In this document: positions 33,831 to 59,429 of the stretch, in pieces
Numbering within the stretch: the stretch's first letter is position 1
How the letters are laid out: each line of letters begins with the position of its first letter
NCBI GenBank assembly: GCA_032173965.1
Contig: CM063284.1
Coordinates: 118,828,410 to 118,892,409, forward strand
Direction of reading: 5' to 3'
Length of the DNA: 64,000 bases
Origin: Sitta carolinensis
Lineage: Eukaryota; Chordata; Aves; Passeriformes; Sittidae
The notes under the pieces: model-generated
What the model saw: only the letters and a program-made list of their open reading frames with translations
Database searches by the model: none
What the model was told of the DNA's origin: nothing
Program-made: the position numbers and the translations under genes

Positions 33831-36470
33831 CGCGGTTCAACAGGTTCTGAATTTAAGCACTAAATTCTAAGTTAAGTTCACTTGTAAACTGTGCCTCAGC
33901 GTTTACCTTTGCCTGGTGCTGGCAGCCTCGGTGAGGGTTTCCTTTCAGCCATCAGGAGCTACTCTGACAAAAGCTACTCTTATCAGTATGTACACGGCCA
34001 CGATGATGGACTTCACCAGCAACACAGATCATCCTTTGGCCCCCAGGGTACAAAAGAATGAAGACGCTGGTTCTCTGGAGGACAGCGGAGGAGCCTCCAA
34101 GCTAGCCCTCCTAAGCCATGTTTTTTTTGGCCCCAAGGTTTCCATGCCTTCAGCCCAAGTGAGCATTGCTAAATCCTTTCTGCAGTCAAAACATTTCTAA
34201 AAAGGCACTCGACAGATATCCCTCTGGTTAGTCAGCCTCTGCGGCTCAAACAAGCAGTTCTTGGGCATATCATGAAGTTTGTACTGAAAACACTCTGATT
34301 CTGTGGTGTGATGTGGAAGAACTGATCCGAGACTCCCTGGGGAGCAGGGACGCTTGCCTTCCAGCCTGATTTCCACTGGGGCTCCTCTGTCATCTTGTGT
34401 CAAATACGCACTGACTAAGACCAGCAGACAAGTTTGAGGATCAGCTCTCCCACACCCCAAGGAGGTTTCTGGGTCTGCTGCCCACCTAAAAAATGCCTAC
34501 TCAAGGAGGACTTCTCCTCAGTAGGATGTGGGTCACTCAACTATGTCACTGACAGAGAACTTAACAGCAGGTATCCCAACACCCTGAAACTTCCCAGCCA
34601 CCCTAAATATGCAGATTGTGAGTGCTGTGCTCTTTGCTCTCACTGGATTAATGACACGTTATTTTTTTTTAGTTTCCCACTGTACACAGAGTTCTGCCTC
34701 AGGGCAGGAAAGCAAAAGGAAGGAGTTGGAAGAGAAGTGGTGGTGGAACTCCTATTCCCATCTTTAGACAACACCAAATCCACCTTACTGCAGAATGTAA
34801 TTAGGGAGATTGCACAGTAAGAAATTGAGCGCTGTTTGGAGACAGCACTCTGGCTGCTAGCCTTGTTACCAAAAAAGGGGTGCTTTAAACATATTTTAAA
34901 AACCCAAAGAGATAGAAATGTAGAAATAGTTTTTCTTTGCTCCATCAAGACTTTCTCCCATCAGATGACGCCTCCTCTGTTATAAGCACAAAGACATCCA
35001 GTGATTATTTTCTTGTATCAACCCACTATTTATATCTAAAGCTGTAACAAATGGCTGCAGCTGTTTCTTCTTCTTCTGTCCCAGACAAATGACTGAGAAT
35101 TACTTTTCTTGCCTTACCTTCCACAGTATATCTCAAATCTGAGAAATTCCAGAGTCACAGAAGAGCCAGATTTCCAATGTGATTTAGGTAAGAAGAAGTT
35201 CTACCAGAGACAGAATGATGTTTTTCCAGGTACACTCTGCTCCCTTTATGTCAAATTAGTTTTTGGGTTTATGGCTACAATTCAGCACGAACATTCAGGG
35301 TATTTCTTTCCAATTTGTTAATTTTCTCCCATTTCCATTTCTGTATAAGGATTTCTCAAGTGTGCTTGCTTGCTGGTATGGTGCAGCACTTGTTGGTGCT
35401 TCTGACAGAGACTGGTAGAAACATTGCTTGTCTGAGTAAAACACCTCCGGCAGGAGGCCACACAGAGATTTGTATCTGGTCAGGTCCCTCAGATTCCAGC
35501 TGTAGCCTGGAAGCAAATGAAAGGCAGGACACAGCCACAGGAGAATAAAAATAAGTTGCAGTCCACAACTTTTGCTTCTTGAGGAAATCTCAGCATAATG
35601 GATTCCAAATCCAAGCAAATATTTTGAAGATTTCAAATTAAATACTTTTTCCCCTTGTTTCAAAAGCCACGTTGATGATATACTGTATAATCATAGAATA
35701 TTCCACAGTTATGTTAAGTATACCATATTACAGTATATCAGTACACTTTTTATAGCATTTTTTCAGTAGTAATTACTTTAAAAATGTATTTAAAATATGT
35801 ATCAGAAGGGCTGTATTCTGGAGGGTGTGTGTGTGTACATAAGTGTTAGACCAGGGTATCAAGACTTTGTTAGGGGTTTGCTTTAGCTAGACATGAGTTG
35901 CTTGGCTGTGGGATTCTCTGTGTGAAAGCCCGTGGCACATGTTGCATCAGGAGTAACTAATTCAGGTCTTCAATGTTTTATTTGTCATATAAGAAATTAA
36001 AATCTTTAATCCAGAAATACTCAGAACCTATGAAAAATATGCTATGGTCTAGATGGCTTACACAGCATAACCCACATTAACAAATACTAATAATCCATTA
36101 AATAGTTTTAAATGGGTGTGTGTAAGGCAGAGGGAAATGTAAGATGCAAAGATAACACGAGGATATAGAGATCAGGTGGTGGCTTCCTAATGTGCTGCAA
36201 TGAGTCAGCAATCAGCAGCTGACACTGTGAACATGCTCACCAGCACTATTGACATTCTTCCTTGGAAATTGCTTAAAGAATCAACTTTTTTTTTTCATGT
36301 ATGCTTTTTTGTCTTTCTTGACCTGAATATCATAGATGTCTACAGCTAGAACAAGAAGTACCGTGCTCGGTTAGTACTGATTTCAGTAAGGGACTAACAT
36401 CTACACATCTGAGCTTTATTTTGTGTTTGGAATGTTCTGATTTTGAAGGCAAATTACTCACCAGCCGTAT

Positions 36471-37060
36471 ATGCTGCTTTGGGCTGGGGTAGAGTTAATT
36501 TTCTTCCCAGTGGCTGGTATGGGGCTGTATTTTGGATTAGTGCTGAACACAGGGTTGTTAATACAGAGATGTTTTTGTTATTACTGAGCAGTGCTAACAC
36601 AGAGATGAGGCCTTTTCTGCTTTTCATACTGCCATGCTGGCAAGGAGACTGGGGACATGGGAACTGACAACATGGGAAGGTGGGACAAGTGACCCCAACT
36701 GACCAAAGGAATATTCCATACCATATGACATCATGCTCAGTATCTGAAGTAGGGGAAGAAGGAGGAAGCAGAGGGATGTTTGCATGTTTGGCACTTACCT
36801 TCCTGAGTAACCATAGCACGTGATGAGCCCCTGGTTTCCTGGCAATGGCTGAATAGCTGCCTGCCCATGGGAAGTGGTGACTAAATTCCTTGGTTTGCTC
36901 TGCTTGCATGTGTGGCTTTTGCTGTCGCTATTAAACTGTCCTTGTATCAACCCAGGAGTTTTCCAGCTTCTACCCTTCCTACTCTCTTCCCAATCCCAAT
37001 GGGGGCAGTGAGCAAGTGGTTGCGTGGGGCTTGGCTGCTGGCTGGGGCCAAACCATGATG
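36471..37060 (+). mobile_element. Degraded avian endogenous retrovirus LTR
   Basis: The left end (GGGCTGGGGTAGAGTTAA) and right end (GGCTGGGGCCAAACC) resemble the termini of a common avian ERV LTR family whose ends carry such motifs. Internal text such as GGCTGGTATGGGGCTGTATT and ATATTCCATACCATATGACA also fits. It is heavily mutated with no coding remnant, and is probably a solo LTR. Confidence 0.55.
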
Positions 37061-37734
37061 CTCTAACAGAAGCATTGGTGCCTCAGTGTTGCAGTATACC
37101 ACTCATTTACTACCTTAGCTTTGGAAACCTTGTTCTTTATAATGAACATGAAGATCTTGTTATTCAAGGGGAGAATGCATGCAGGAATTAAATGTGTTTT
37201 AATCATCTGTAGCAAATTATCTTTATACATGTTAACAAAATAACAAAACATTCCATGCAAAAAGACAGATCCTGATTTTCTTATTCAGGAAAAATTAATT
37301 TCTCATTTCACAGAGGGCTGTAAGCACAAGATGCCGAGCTGCCATTCACACAGAGAAACTGCATTAAGAAAGGTTTTTTCCCAGGGGCAATTTGTAATCT
37401 GGACTTTCATTTCCTTATCTGTAGGATTGGAATTTTCCTATATCAGAAGTCTCAAGCATTTATTTAATTACTCAAACTAGTGCAAAGGAGCAAAACAAAC
37501 AGAATTTGAAGTTAAATTAATGAACGGTACTTCAAATCAAAAAAAATGAATCAGCACAGACATCATTAATCTTGTGCCTCCTCTGCTAACTGTTCCACAT
37601 TATTCACCAGAACCTGGAAAAATCCAAATGATGGAAATTATTTTTTAGGCGTACAGATCTTCTCAAAATCATGTGCTAATAGCTTCTTTCTGCTTGAAAG
37701 GAGGTTGTAGACATGTGGGGGCTGTTTTTTTCTC

Positions 37735-38035
37735 TGAAGTAACAAGTGACAGGACAAGAGGAAATGTCCTGAAGTTGCACCGGGGAAGGTTTAGATTGGG
37801 TGTTGAGAAAAAGCTCCTTTGTTGGAAGGGTGGTCAAGCATTGGAATAGACTGTCCGGGGAAATGCTGGAATTACCGCCCTGGAAGCGTTAAAAAATGTG
37901 TATAGATGTGTGCTTTTGGTATTCACCACACCATGGTTAATGGTGAATATGGCAGTGTTAGGTCTACAGTCGGACTGCATGACCTTAGAGGTCTTTCTCA
38001 ACCTTAATGACTCCATGACTCTACTGTGACCATGC
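37735..38035 (+). mobile_element. CR1 LINE fragment, sense
   Basis: Typical 3' CR1 text: GACAGGACAAGAGGAAATG, GGAAGGTTTAGATTGGGTG, GGGTGGTCAAGCATTGGAAT, and an end near GACTGCATGACCTTAGAGGT. Truncated at the 5' end. Confidence 0.85.
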
Positions 38036-41000
38036 CTCTGCACAACTGCTGAGTACCATATAGGGAAAGAAGCAGCTACTAAGATACTGGCTAAAACCAG
38101 TTAATTTCTTAAGGAAGTTTAAGAATTAGGCAACCAGTTTAGCCTAGCATATGCTGATGTTTTTGCATGTTTTAGAGACCAAGCATTGCTTCTAAATAAA
38201 TAGGAAGTCCCCTTTCTTTTTCAGAATGTTCTTAGAAAGCTGTGTTAGGTTTAACATACTTAACTTTGTCTGGTTTTGAGATTAAAAAGACACAGATAGC
38301 ATATCCAAAGAGGCACCAGTATCTTTCTTTGTGAGCTTTGAGGGAGAAAAAGAAAATTGATAATGGCCAAATCTTCACATCCTGTAACTTCTGGCTTTTA
38401 GAATTCAAACTTTTGATGTTACTTCAGATTCTTCCTCAACCTACATCAGAAAGATCAGAGGATACAGGTGAGATCTTCATGTCACAACCACACCAAAGCA
38501 CTTATTGCTCCCATTGTCATTAACAATTCCCCAGAGCCCTAAATATTTCTTCAAAAATTATAAGCAATGTTATCAAATTCTGCTGATGAGAAAAAAAATA
38601 TCTTTATCTATTGCAAGGTTATTGGCTGTTGTGGTGAAAGTCCTTTTGTTTTTCTTCCCAGTGCCAAACCTGGAACCAGAATATTCTGAACTGACGGAAC
38701 CTGCCTGTTTGGGGTTTTGTACATTCCTTTATTTAAAAAATTACTTTTTCCATGGAAAAAAATGGTATTAACATTTTTCCTACATAAATGTATATCGAAT
38801 ACTTTTAATTTTCAAGTCCCATAAGGAAAAAAAAATCTTATTAATAATCAAAGCTATTTCTCATACAAATGAAACCAGATAAGATTCAGTCTTTTATTAC
38901 AAAACATTTTTCTACAAACTATGTGTAACAGATTATACCCGACTTCACTGGACATGTAATCAGGAGTTACAATGGCAGTCTAACATATTAACTCTCCAAG
39001 AAAGGAAGAGCTTATTGATTCAAAACTCTTTTTGATTTAAAGTATTAGTCTATTACATGGATCATTTCACAGCTGGCTTGGATTTATCTTGGTTTTGATG
39101 CAGCAATTAATTCTTCTCAGAATTAAGAGAACAGAAAGATGTAGTCAGTCATTTCTGTAGTCTCTGGTTACAGTGCTGTTTGATTGAAGAGGTAAGGTTC
39201 AAATACAGGTTTTTTAACATTGAATTCCTAGAATTCTTCAAGGCAAGTGACTTAAAATAAATTGTCACTGTTTTTTTTTCCTAGCAAACTAAAAAGTATT
39301 GATTCCAGTTACAATATATAGCATTTATAATTTTGTGACTGTAAATAATCAAGTTCACATAATTAATAAATTTGCCTCAGGGCTCTGTTAGTCAGGATAG
39401 CTACTTTTCACACCACACTGAGATAAAAAATCATAAGAAAAACACGGAAGAGAGCTGTTCAGTTGCACTTAACTTTTACCAGTTACACCCTGAATATAAT
39501 CACATACTATCCCATATTAACAGATCACGTCTGAATCCTCAGCCTGAAAAATCAAGGGGCGTATCTTGAACACTGACAGTTTTCTGGGTACTTTTTCCCT
39601 GTCTATCTCAGAACGTTTGAACTGTATGGCTTTTAAAGTACACAGGCAGTGCTGTGTGCTGCTTTATACCTGCATATACAAAGAAATAATACAGCATTAA
39701 ATTAACTTATAGCTTGCACTGGTTTTAATGTGATATATAAGAAAAAATAGGAGCTTTCCACTGGCCGTGGATTAAAAGTTCAAATATGAACTTTAGATCA
39801 GTAACTGAAACACTGTGTGTTTACATATATTCTGATTATTGTAAGAGCATTACCAAGGGGAGGTATTTGGTCAGCGATGTCTAACTTTTTTTCCTTTTGG
39901 TACTTCTAACACACCAACAGTACTGTGGAAGCTCTAAAAGCATTGAAATCTTTACTAGTAAGGCCTGGTCTCATACCTCTTAGGTCCTAGGAACAGTTTT
40001 TGGTGGGGAGAAATTCTACCAACAGTAGATGATGATCCGTTTAGGAACCTCTAAGATAAATCTGACATATCCAAGTCTTTGCAACTGGATGGGATACATC
40101 CCAAGGTGCTGGAAGTGAATTTGAGGAGGTATAACTGCTACTAAGGAATTAGTGGTTGCAGTGCTGTCCTCCAAAACGTAGTAGCTCATCTTGCTAGATG
40201 AGGGCACAGTGACTGTTTTCACCTCAAGTTCATTAAAGCAGCAGCTTTCAACTTTTCAGAGAGGGGTGTGTGCCTACATAATGTATAACCGGATACAGGA
40301 AGGCAAATATTGAAAGAGTGTTTATATCATTGCAGTAAATTAGATTATTGGAACTGACTTCAATGGAATTATACTGAAATTACAGAATTTATTTATATAT
40401 TCTTATTCAAGCAGCAGTTTTTATTTTAATCTCAAATTACTTTTTCAAACTCCCACACCATCAGGTATTTTAAAAAGCTAAAAACATGGTATTACTTCTT
40501 AAACAGTTTGCTAATTAGATTAATATTTGTGTAAGATAGATTTATAATTATTAAATAGATTCATATTATGAAAGTTATATTTATAATTTTGTCAGTCAGC
40601 TACACAATAAAAAATGTGCAATGCTAATACAGCAGACCAAAAATGCTATGAAGTTTTTAGGTTTTATCTCAACAGTACTCTAAAAGTACTGACAACAAAG
40701 ATCTAAGGATAGGAAAAAAATAAAAACTGCCTACTGAATATTTCATTTATCTAGTAACTATTAGGGGGAACATGTAACACCTGAAAAATAGATAGGCAGA
40801 GATCTGAGTTTGCTTTTAGTTTACCATCCTAAAATAGTATTTAATTCCTGATACAGTGTCGATGGACCCAGTTAAAAGATGCAACTCACACTAAAATCAC
40901 TAAGTAGTCCCTCTCTCATTCTGCATGTTGTTAAAAATGTTACTGACTTACAGTTGGACTTAATGATCTTCCAACCAAAAGCATTCTAAATATTCATGTA

Positions 41001-44000
41001 TTTTATGTAGAAGGTTTCAGACAATCTGGGTTTCAATGTTCTTGAGAGCATCTGACAGCCTGCAGCCCCTGATGTGCCCTGGTAAGCTGCTGACCACTTA
41101 CTGGCTGACAAGTCACACGTGCCATTTGGTCTTCTAAATGTCTAGGAAACAGCCCCTATCTCCTGGAAGAGGGAGCAGACTCTTGCAAGCAGATGTACTC
41201 CTGCCAGATTGCCCATCAAGAATGTGTCTATGCTCTATCTGGTCAGCCAGACATGTAGGAGTATGCACAGTCTAGCTGGCAATCTGCTCACCAGCAGATG
41301 TTCTCTCTGTCCGCAGTTTGAAAAGAATGTGTTCAAGGGCACAGGGGGTCTATCAGTGCACGTGTTCTGCCAGTGTGGTTTAGAGCGTTACTCCTCAGCT
41401 TTGGGCACAGGCAGCAGCACAGAGAACTGGAGTGGGGAGGCAGGGCATGGGCAAAAAGGGATGCCTTTTATCACTGCCTTTAGGACACTGACAAAGCAGT
41501 GCTCAGTACTACAGATTGGGCATATAGTAGACCTACTTCTTGTTTTTTTTTTAATTACTACTACTGAAAGAAGTTTAGACAGAAGACAATGCCATTGTCT
41601 GTGTCTTATATGTTTGTGATGACAGTTATATTTTTCCTTCTGAACAGAGTATGAATGATCATGGGAGAATCATCCAGCACCATATTCAGCAAGGCTGTAA
41701 ACACAGATACCAAAAACACCACTAGGATGCATATTACTCTAATATTAATTAAGTCTCTGCAAAAGTACTTACACTCACCTTTACAGGTAGTGCATATTCT
41801 CCACAAAAATAAAGGAAACCAACCACTAAAACTTGCTGAATTGCCTGCTGAGACATTACATGGGCCACAGTAACCAGAAACTGCTAATACTTGACCTTCA
41901 TTCAAATGGCTCTGCTTCAGCAACCCTATTAAATTTCAGAACTTCACTTTATCTCTTTATCCTTACACTGTATCTAGCATTGTGGTGACTCCTTTCCTAT
42001 CCTATGTCATGGCTGAATAATTCAATGGCAAGTAAATTCCTTACATTTTCTCTTCCACAGCCTTCAGCACTAAACACTGATGGATAATTTTTAGACCTCA
42101 CTAAGAAGATGTTTACATTTTTCCTTCAACACCATCACCAAAGAAAGGCAGAGAGAGGGGCTGCTGGAAGAGGCACTCCATATCTGTTCCAAGCATGCTC
42201 TCAGCTCTGTCAAAGTGCTCCAGCTGTTATCTCTAAATTTTTAATGCATGTAATTCTGAATATATTTGGAGTGCTTGTAACGTCTTCATCTGCTAAAACC
42301 AACTTGAGGGTGTGCAGCTAAAACTGCATTGGTTTAGATCTTAAATCTGTATTTCTCCTTCCCCTGCAGCTGAGACTGAGGATATTTTTTATTTTTGAAT
42401 TTTCAAATGTTTGCTGAAATTGATATTCAGCAAGCAAACAAGAATTAGGTCACCCAGAGGTAATGTATTTCCCCATCTCCCTCTCAAATAAGAGAGCTAT
42501 ATTCTGAAACATGAAGTGTATGATTCCAAAGCTTAAGTTTTGGATATATATCATTATAGTCTCAATATAATTTCTCTCCAGAAAACTGTCATATAAAAGG
42601 CCTTAATAATTCTATTTATTGTAATGCTAGTTGATTCATATAAACAGAAGCCCAGTATACATGCAGAACACGTACATTCCTACCTGTTATCAAATATACA
42701 TTATCCTGTGTAGATTTCAGACCACACAAATCACTTCAACTCGGGGCATTTATAAATATTTAACTAATTAAATACAATGTTCATACAAGTATCTGCTTAA
42801 GAAGAGGGAGAACTAACATTGTTCACTGCAAGTTGCTTCCTTTTGGACTCGAGCTTGAAATATACGTGATGTGCGTGGTGGCAGCAGAATGGCTTATGAT
42901 TGGTTGGCACAATCCAGAGTATTTATTAAATGCTGACTGTATAATGTAAAGATATTTCCATATTGCTAATCCCATAACATATGACGGAGAAACAAAAGGT
43001 GACTTTCCCACCACATTCTGAATTGTTACAAATACCTACCACAATATTTAATTCCATGAATAAGGCAACATGGGCAGAAACTGCTGGTTACAGATTAAGT
43101 TTGCAACATCAAAATTTCAACAACTTCTCTATTCAGGGAACATTAATAATGGTGTATCCCATTGGAAGGTATTAGGTATCTTTAAAACAGTTAAGTGATT
43201 TGGTTTCTTTTAATTACTTCCTGCCAATATCCATAATTTTCTCTGAATGTCCAAAACCAACTTAAAATTCAATATAAAATTGCTATTATTTTTGTATCAA
43301 CAAAAAAGAAAGATTAATGACATATTTCAGTAATCTAGTAATAAGTGTTTTTTTTCATTGTTCAAGTTGCATGCAATCCTCAGTGGATCTTAGATGTAGG
43401 TTAGAAAGGTATTTAATGCCTGTTTTTCAGTTGCTGAGGTCAAACTTCACCTAGTATGTATAGGGAAAGAGGAAACATCTGTTGGAATAATTTATTTGAC
43501 TAACACAGAGGTTAGGATTAAAACCCACTAATTTCTTTGGTCCAATACTGAATTTCAATTAAACAATACAGGTATTTGTTCAGTTTGAAAAAAATTCCTT
43601 CCTTTACTTGTGGGCACATTCATGTATATCCCTAATTAGTGGATCTGGCAAGGAAATTTTTCATATCTGCATAAGCTCTGAGAATGAATATTTCCATTTT
43701 ATTAGGTTTAGGGTTTTATTTCACAATGAATGTTCTAAAGAATTCACAAACCTTTAACTCACAAGACATTTTGGTTTCTATGGAATTCCTCTACTAACAA
43801 GATTAGAATATATCTCAGGATCAGTGATTACACATGAAATTGTAAGGTACGGCAACCTTCGCCATCTAAGATAAAAGTCTCACAAGGTTTTAGAAAATAT
43901 TAAATGCACATCATCTGACTGCAGTTTCTTTTAACCTTTCTGTAAAATCAGACTAAAATCTTCTAGACTAACAGTAAAAAAAAAAGAGAATCACTTAAAT

Positions 44001-45529
44001 AGTTTAATTTACAAGTGTAAATTAATGAAAATATAGGCATTTTATTTCAATCAAGTATGGAAGAAGCTCTCTTTGCCTTTCTAGGGTCAAAAGGGATTTC
44101 AACAGAGCAATCAAACAATCTGGATTTTTAATACTGAGAAAATATTTTCCAAGTAAAGAAGCTCAACAATTGGACAGCATTTTACCATTGTAATGCAGAA
44201 TCAGAATGCTTTGTCTAAAAGGAAATATCAGAAGGCCTTACAGGATTAAAGATGTTGTACACACACGTCCCATTCCTTTTTAAGACTAAGGGGAATGGTA
44301 AATGGAAAGCACAGTTTTACTCAGCCTGGCCCAAAACAAAGGATGCTAATAGAGATGACATGCAAGCTGACAGAACATTGAGCATGTGGACAAACTCATC
44401 TTACAATAGAATTAAAAAAACCCCAAACATATTTATATGGCATGAATATTAGTCTGTATCCCTCTAAATTTCAGAAGCCTGTAATATTCACTGGAAAGTA
44501 ATAGTGTACTACTATAGTTGTACTAACAGTATTACTTTTTGTTATAACAAGTACATTGTTCCTGCAGTTCTTGTTTTTAACTGCTCCACTGCTTTGTGCT
44601 TTCTGAGAAAGAAAGAAGTTCAATAATGGGCACATATATTACAAATTCAGTTTCTTTTTCAGGCCAGAATATTTCCATTGTCATGTGATGAACAAAAACT
44701 ATTACTTGAAAGAGAGCAGCTTTGTGATTTGTAATTCTTCTTCCCTTCTCAATGGAAAGGCAGCTATTTTTAATCAGAACAAATAATCAGAAGAAACAAA
44801 ACTCATGGAATGGAAAGTGGTAAGTTGTCAAGAATAAAACACTATTAAATGTTGCTCAGTTAAATTGTCAAACATACTAATAAATTATAACTTGAATGTA
44901 AAATAGAATACTACATTTACTAATTTAGTTACAAAAGAATACCTGTGTCAGTTGCATGTATTTATTTATTTTATCTACAGCATTGTATAAATGATGTTTT
45001 TTTTTTGTTGGCTAATTCAGCTGATAAATAATAAAATTAGTAGGTTAAAAATAGCATTAAAAATCAGGAAGGAGTGATATTAGATCCCAAATACTTAACT
45101 ATACTATTTCTACAGGTGAAACTGGAGCATGGCTGTTAGAAGTAAACTGTAATGATGACAACTGATGGTTTCTCCTTCTCCAGATGATTCCATGCACAGA
45201 GTCACCCTTCACCAATGGTCCTCACACCTTAACTTACTTCTGGGAATTAACTTCAATATTATTTTACCTTTGTGGAAAATGATTACAATTAAATGCATAC
45301 GGCAGAAACCAGTAACATTAAAGTTACTACTATGAGCTAGTCCGCTGGTTTGTAACCAGAAACTGCAATCTATTATCCTGTCCTCCAAAGAAATAAAGAC
45401 AATAAATATAATATGGTTAAAAATTATATCAGATTAAATTCTATCCTCTACTCATTTGCCAACTGATTCAGCAAGAGCTGTACAAACAATAACCAACATA
45501 ACTAAAAGGAAGATGTTTGAGAAACACAC

Positions 45530-45675
45530 CTGAGTCTTCATCTGACTCCTCCTTTCACGGAGTCTTGGCAGAAGTTTTCTTTCAATTTTCTGCTTGTGAG
45601 CCAAATTTAAAAAAACTGCTTTTTCTTTCACAGAGTGACTGTGGTGAAGAGTGAGAGAAAGTGTTTCAACATCAG
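45530..45675 (-). CDS. PPP1R42: Candidate alternative C-terminal exon of PPP1R42
   Basis: A 146-nt minus-strand segment flanked by a strong acceptor (TTTTTGTTTCCTCAG) and a donor (CAG|GTGTGT). One frame is open throughout, with 2 leading bases and 48 codons; the other two frames have stops. A donor inside the last PPP1R42 exon (TTTT|GTAAGC at 46859) leaves one base over, so the splice keeps exactly this frame. The product is basic (LAHKQKIERKLL, RLRERRSQMK) and would replace the short tail with a longer C-terminus. No following exon was found. It might instead be a chance exon-like stretch. Confidence 0.45.
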
Positions 45676-46556
45676 CTGAGGAAACAAAAAGGAAAAAATT
45701 ATTAGTTCAATATCCCAAGTCAAACCATATGTATTTAATATTCAGTGTGATTGATCACAGGTTGCAATATATCTCATTATAGAAAACAGTGTAATGAACC
45801 TTAAGGTAAAATACCTCAAATTTGATAATCGAGAACAGAAAACTTTGAATGGAATTATGGAAGGTGCTTCAAACACAAATGAAAGCGAATATTAAAACAG
45901 GTATTCCCATTCAGGTAGAGTTATTTGAAAGGGAGTAAATTCAATTCCATAGCACCTCCTTACATCAGTAGTTATTCAGAAGACCATTTCAGAACCATTG
46001 CCATTTACATATGGCTTCCAATGAGCAGACTCCAACTGTCTTAAGGCTGGTGCTGGCTGGCAGATCATCAGCCTTCATGTCTTCAAAAATAACATATTAA
46101 TTTATCTTCCAAAAGTAACAGTGTAAGTGCCACCAATTTTATTTTATAAATATGGTAATTCAAACCATTTTGAATAATTTCAAGTTAAATGTATGTATCC
46201 AAGTCCTGCAAGATGGCAAGATATGCTGTTAAGTCATTTATGTTTTCACCTGCAGCCAACTCTGTAACAACCGCCACCTCCCAACATTTTAAAAAACCCT
46301 CAAAGTTTATTTCAGGCAAAAGTTTTGCTTGCGTTTCAAAACTAATTTGTTTTCCCACTTGAACAGATTGCCTTTAAACCTCAGAAAGGCTATTAGGCTT
46401 TTTTACCGCCCAGATATTTTTTTCTCCTTTCCAAGTTTAAAACTTGGACTTCTGATACACATGTATCTTGCAAAGGCCTTTAAAGGGACTGACAATGTAG
46501 GAGATAGAAAAAGTATCAACAAATAGTTTTAAAAAGTCTGATATATTTCATGCATA

Positions 46557-46562
46557 TTTATT
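46557..46562 (-). terminator. PPP1R42: PPP1R42 polyadenylation signal
   Basis: Minus-strand AATAAA 157 bases after the TGA of the last coding exon. Confidence 0.55.
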
Positions 46563-46718
46563 CTAGAATGCTCAACATTTTTAAAATATGGAAGTAAATG
46601 TGAATATTTACACACTCAAAATGTACTAGCTCCCCATTTCCAAAATTCTGTGAGACTGGGATGTGAAGAAAAAAAATACACAAACTAGTGCTTAAATTAA
46701 ATTTTATATTGGAAAAGC

Positions 46719-58290
<11,572 letters not shown>

Positions 58291-58714
58291 CTTGAAAACA
58301 AAAAGGAAAATGTTATACTACTTGTATCCCAGACGTTCAACAAAATTTATATGTGTACTTCAAATCTGACATATCCTCATCAATGTCCTTTTCATTTACA
58401 GTGATACTATGTTGCTTAAAAAAACCTACCCCCTCTCATTGCTGACATTTTATCAAGCTTTTGGTGTATTAATAAATATTTTAAATATTTTTTCTATTTG
58501 ATTTGTTGATTCAGCTTTCTTAAGAGCATTATATCCTAGTTTTCGTCTTTTTCATATGGAAATATAAGCACAATGCTCTACAGCAGGCAAAATTCTCACA
58601 CATAGAAGCAAGTTAATGGAAATTCATAATCTGATTATAAATTAGAAAATACAGGATATACTCCATAACAGGTTTTACAGGCTGTGAGAGGTGGTATTAA
58701 GCTACAGCATTAGC

Positions 58715-58730
58715 ATATATATATATATAT
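58715..58730. repeat. (AT)n microsatellite
   Basis: Eight AT units in the first intron of PPP1R42, followed by AT-rich GAGATATATATTTATATATC. Confidence 0.8.
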
Positions 58731-59429
58731 GAGATATATATTTATATATCTGCACAGCGCTTGTGTCATGCACACAACTGCATGTTCTGCACAGTCAAAA
58801 ACTGTGAGTTTTTCCCACTAAGGCATATTATAGAGGCTCTCACAACAATACCAATTTTTTTTTTCCAAACTGTGGCTCATATAAGTGAGCTTATAAATGA
58901 TGGAATGGAGGAGGGGGAAGAAGACAAGTGGCTAATATTGAGCGGGATGCAAAAACGATCTGGGGATAAAGATAACCTACCAAACATAAGTTAATTACTC
59001 AGAATACAAAGGTCACCTATTTAGCCATGTACATTTTGTATTATAGCTTATACACAAAAGCCCCACATTAGTGTGTCAGAACGGAGAAGACAGCAAAAAG
59101 CATCCCAGTGCTAAAGCTCGCACACAGAATCCTCCCTGCCAGCATTACAATTAGGAGAAACTGAAGAAAAGCCAAGATCGAGGCTGTGAAGGCAGAAGAA
59201 ACTTCCTTTCTTAGTAAACAGGTCTGTAGCTTAGTCGCTCTCCTTTATCCATATGGGAATTGCTTTTATTTCAAAAGGTGGGGATAACGAAGAGCTGAAA
59301 GGACGTTGCGGGTTGCTTGCTTTTCTACTGTGAGTCTTCTGCTTTTTATATAAAAACACCTTCCAGAGCCCCTTCTCAGACCTTCTTCCAAACCCAGCAG
59401 AATAAGTGTGGGAAAGCGGGGCAGGTCTC

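Larger units (their letters stand above)
33831..46540. other. Intergenic region TCF24-PPP1R42
   Basis: AT-rich DNA with no recognised intact gene. It holds a degraded LTR (36471-37060), a CR1 fragment (37735-38035) and a candidate PPP1R42 exon (45530-45675). Fragments near 40090 (ACTGGATGGGATACATCCCA) look like a worn CR1 piece. Nothing could be named in the remainder. Confidence 0.5.

Noticed and set aside
32554..33840. Frames of 104-157 aa on both strands
   Set aside because: CpG-island composition only; no conserved motif and no splice support beyond the TCF24 first exon.
40016..40222. 68-aa minus frame considered as a further PPP1R42 exon
   Set aside because: No acceptor in the right phase was seen, and part of it resembles a worn CR1 piece.
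41606..41923. 105-aa minus frame with a hydrophobic middle
   Set aside because: No splice sites, homologue or codon signal; isolated in intergenic AT-rich DNA.
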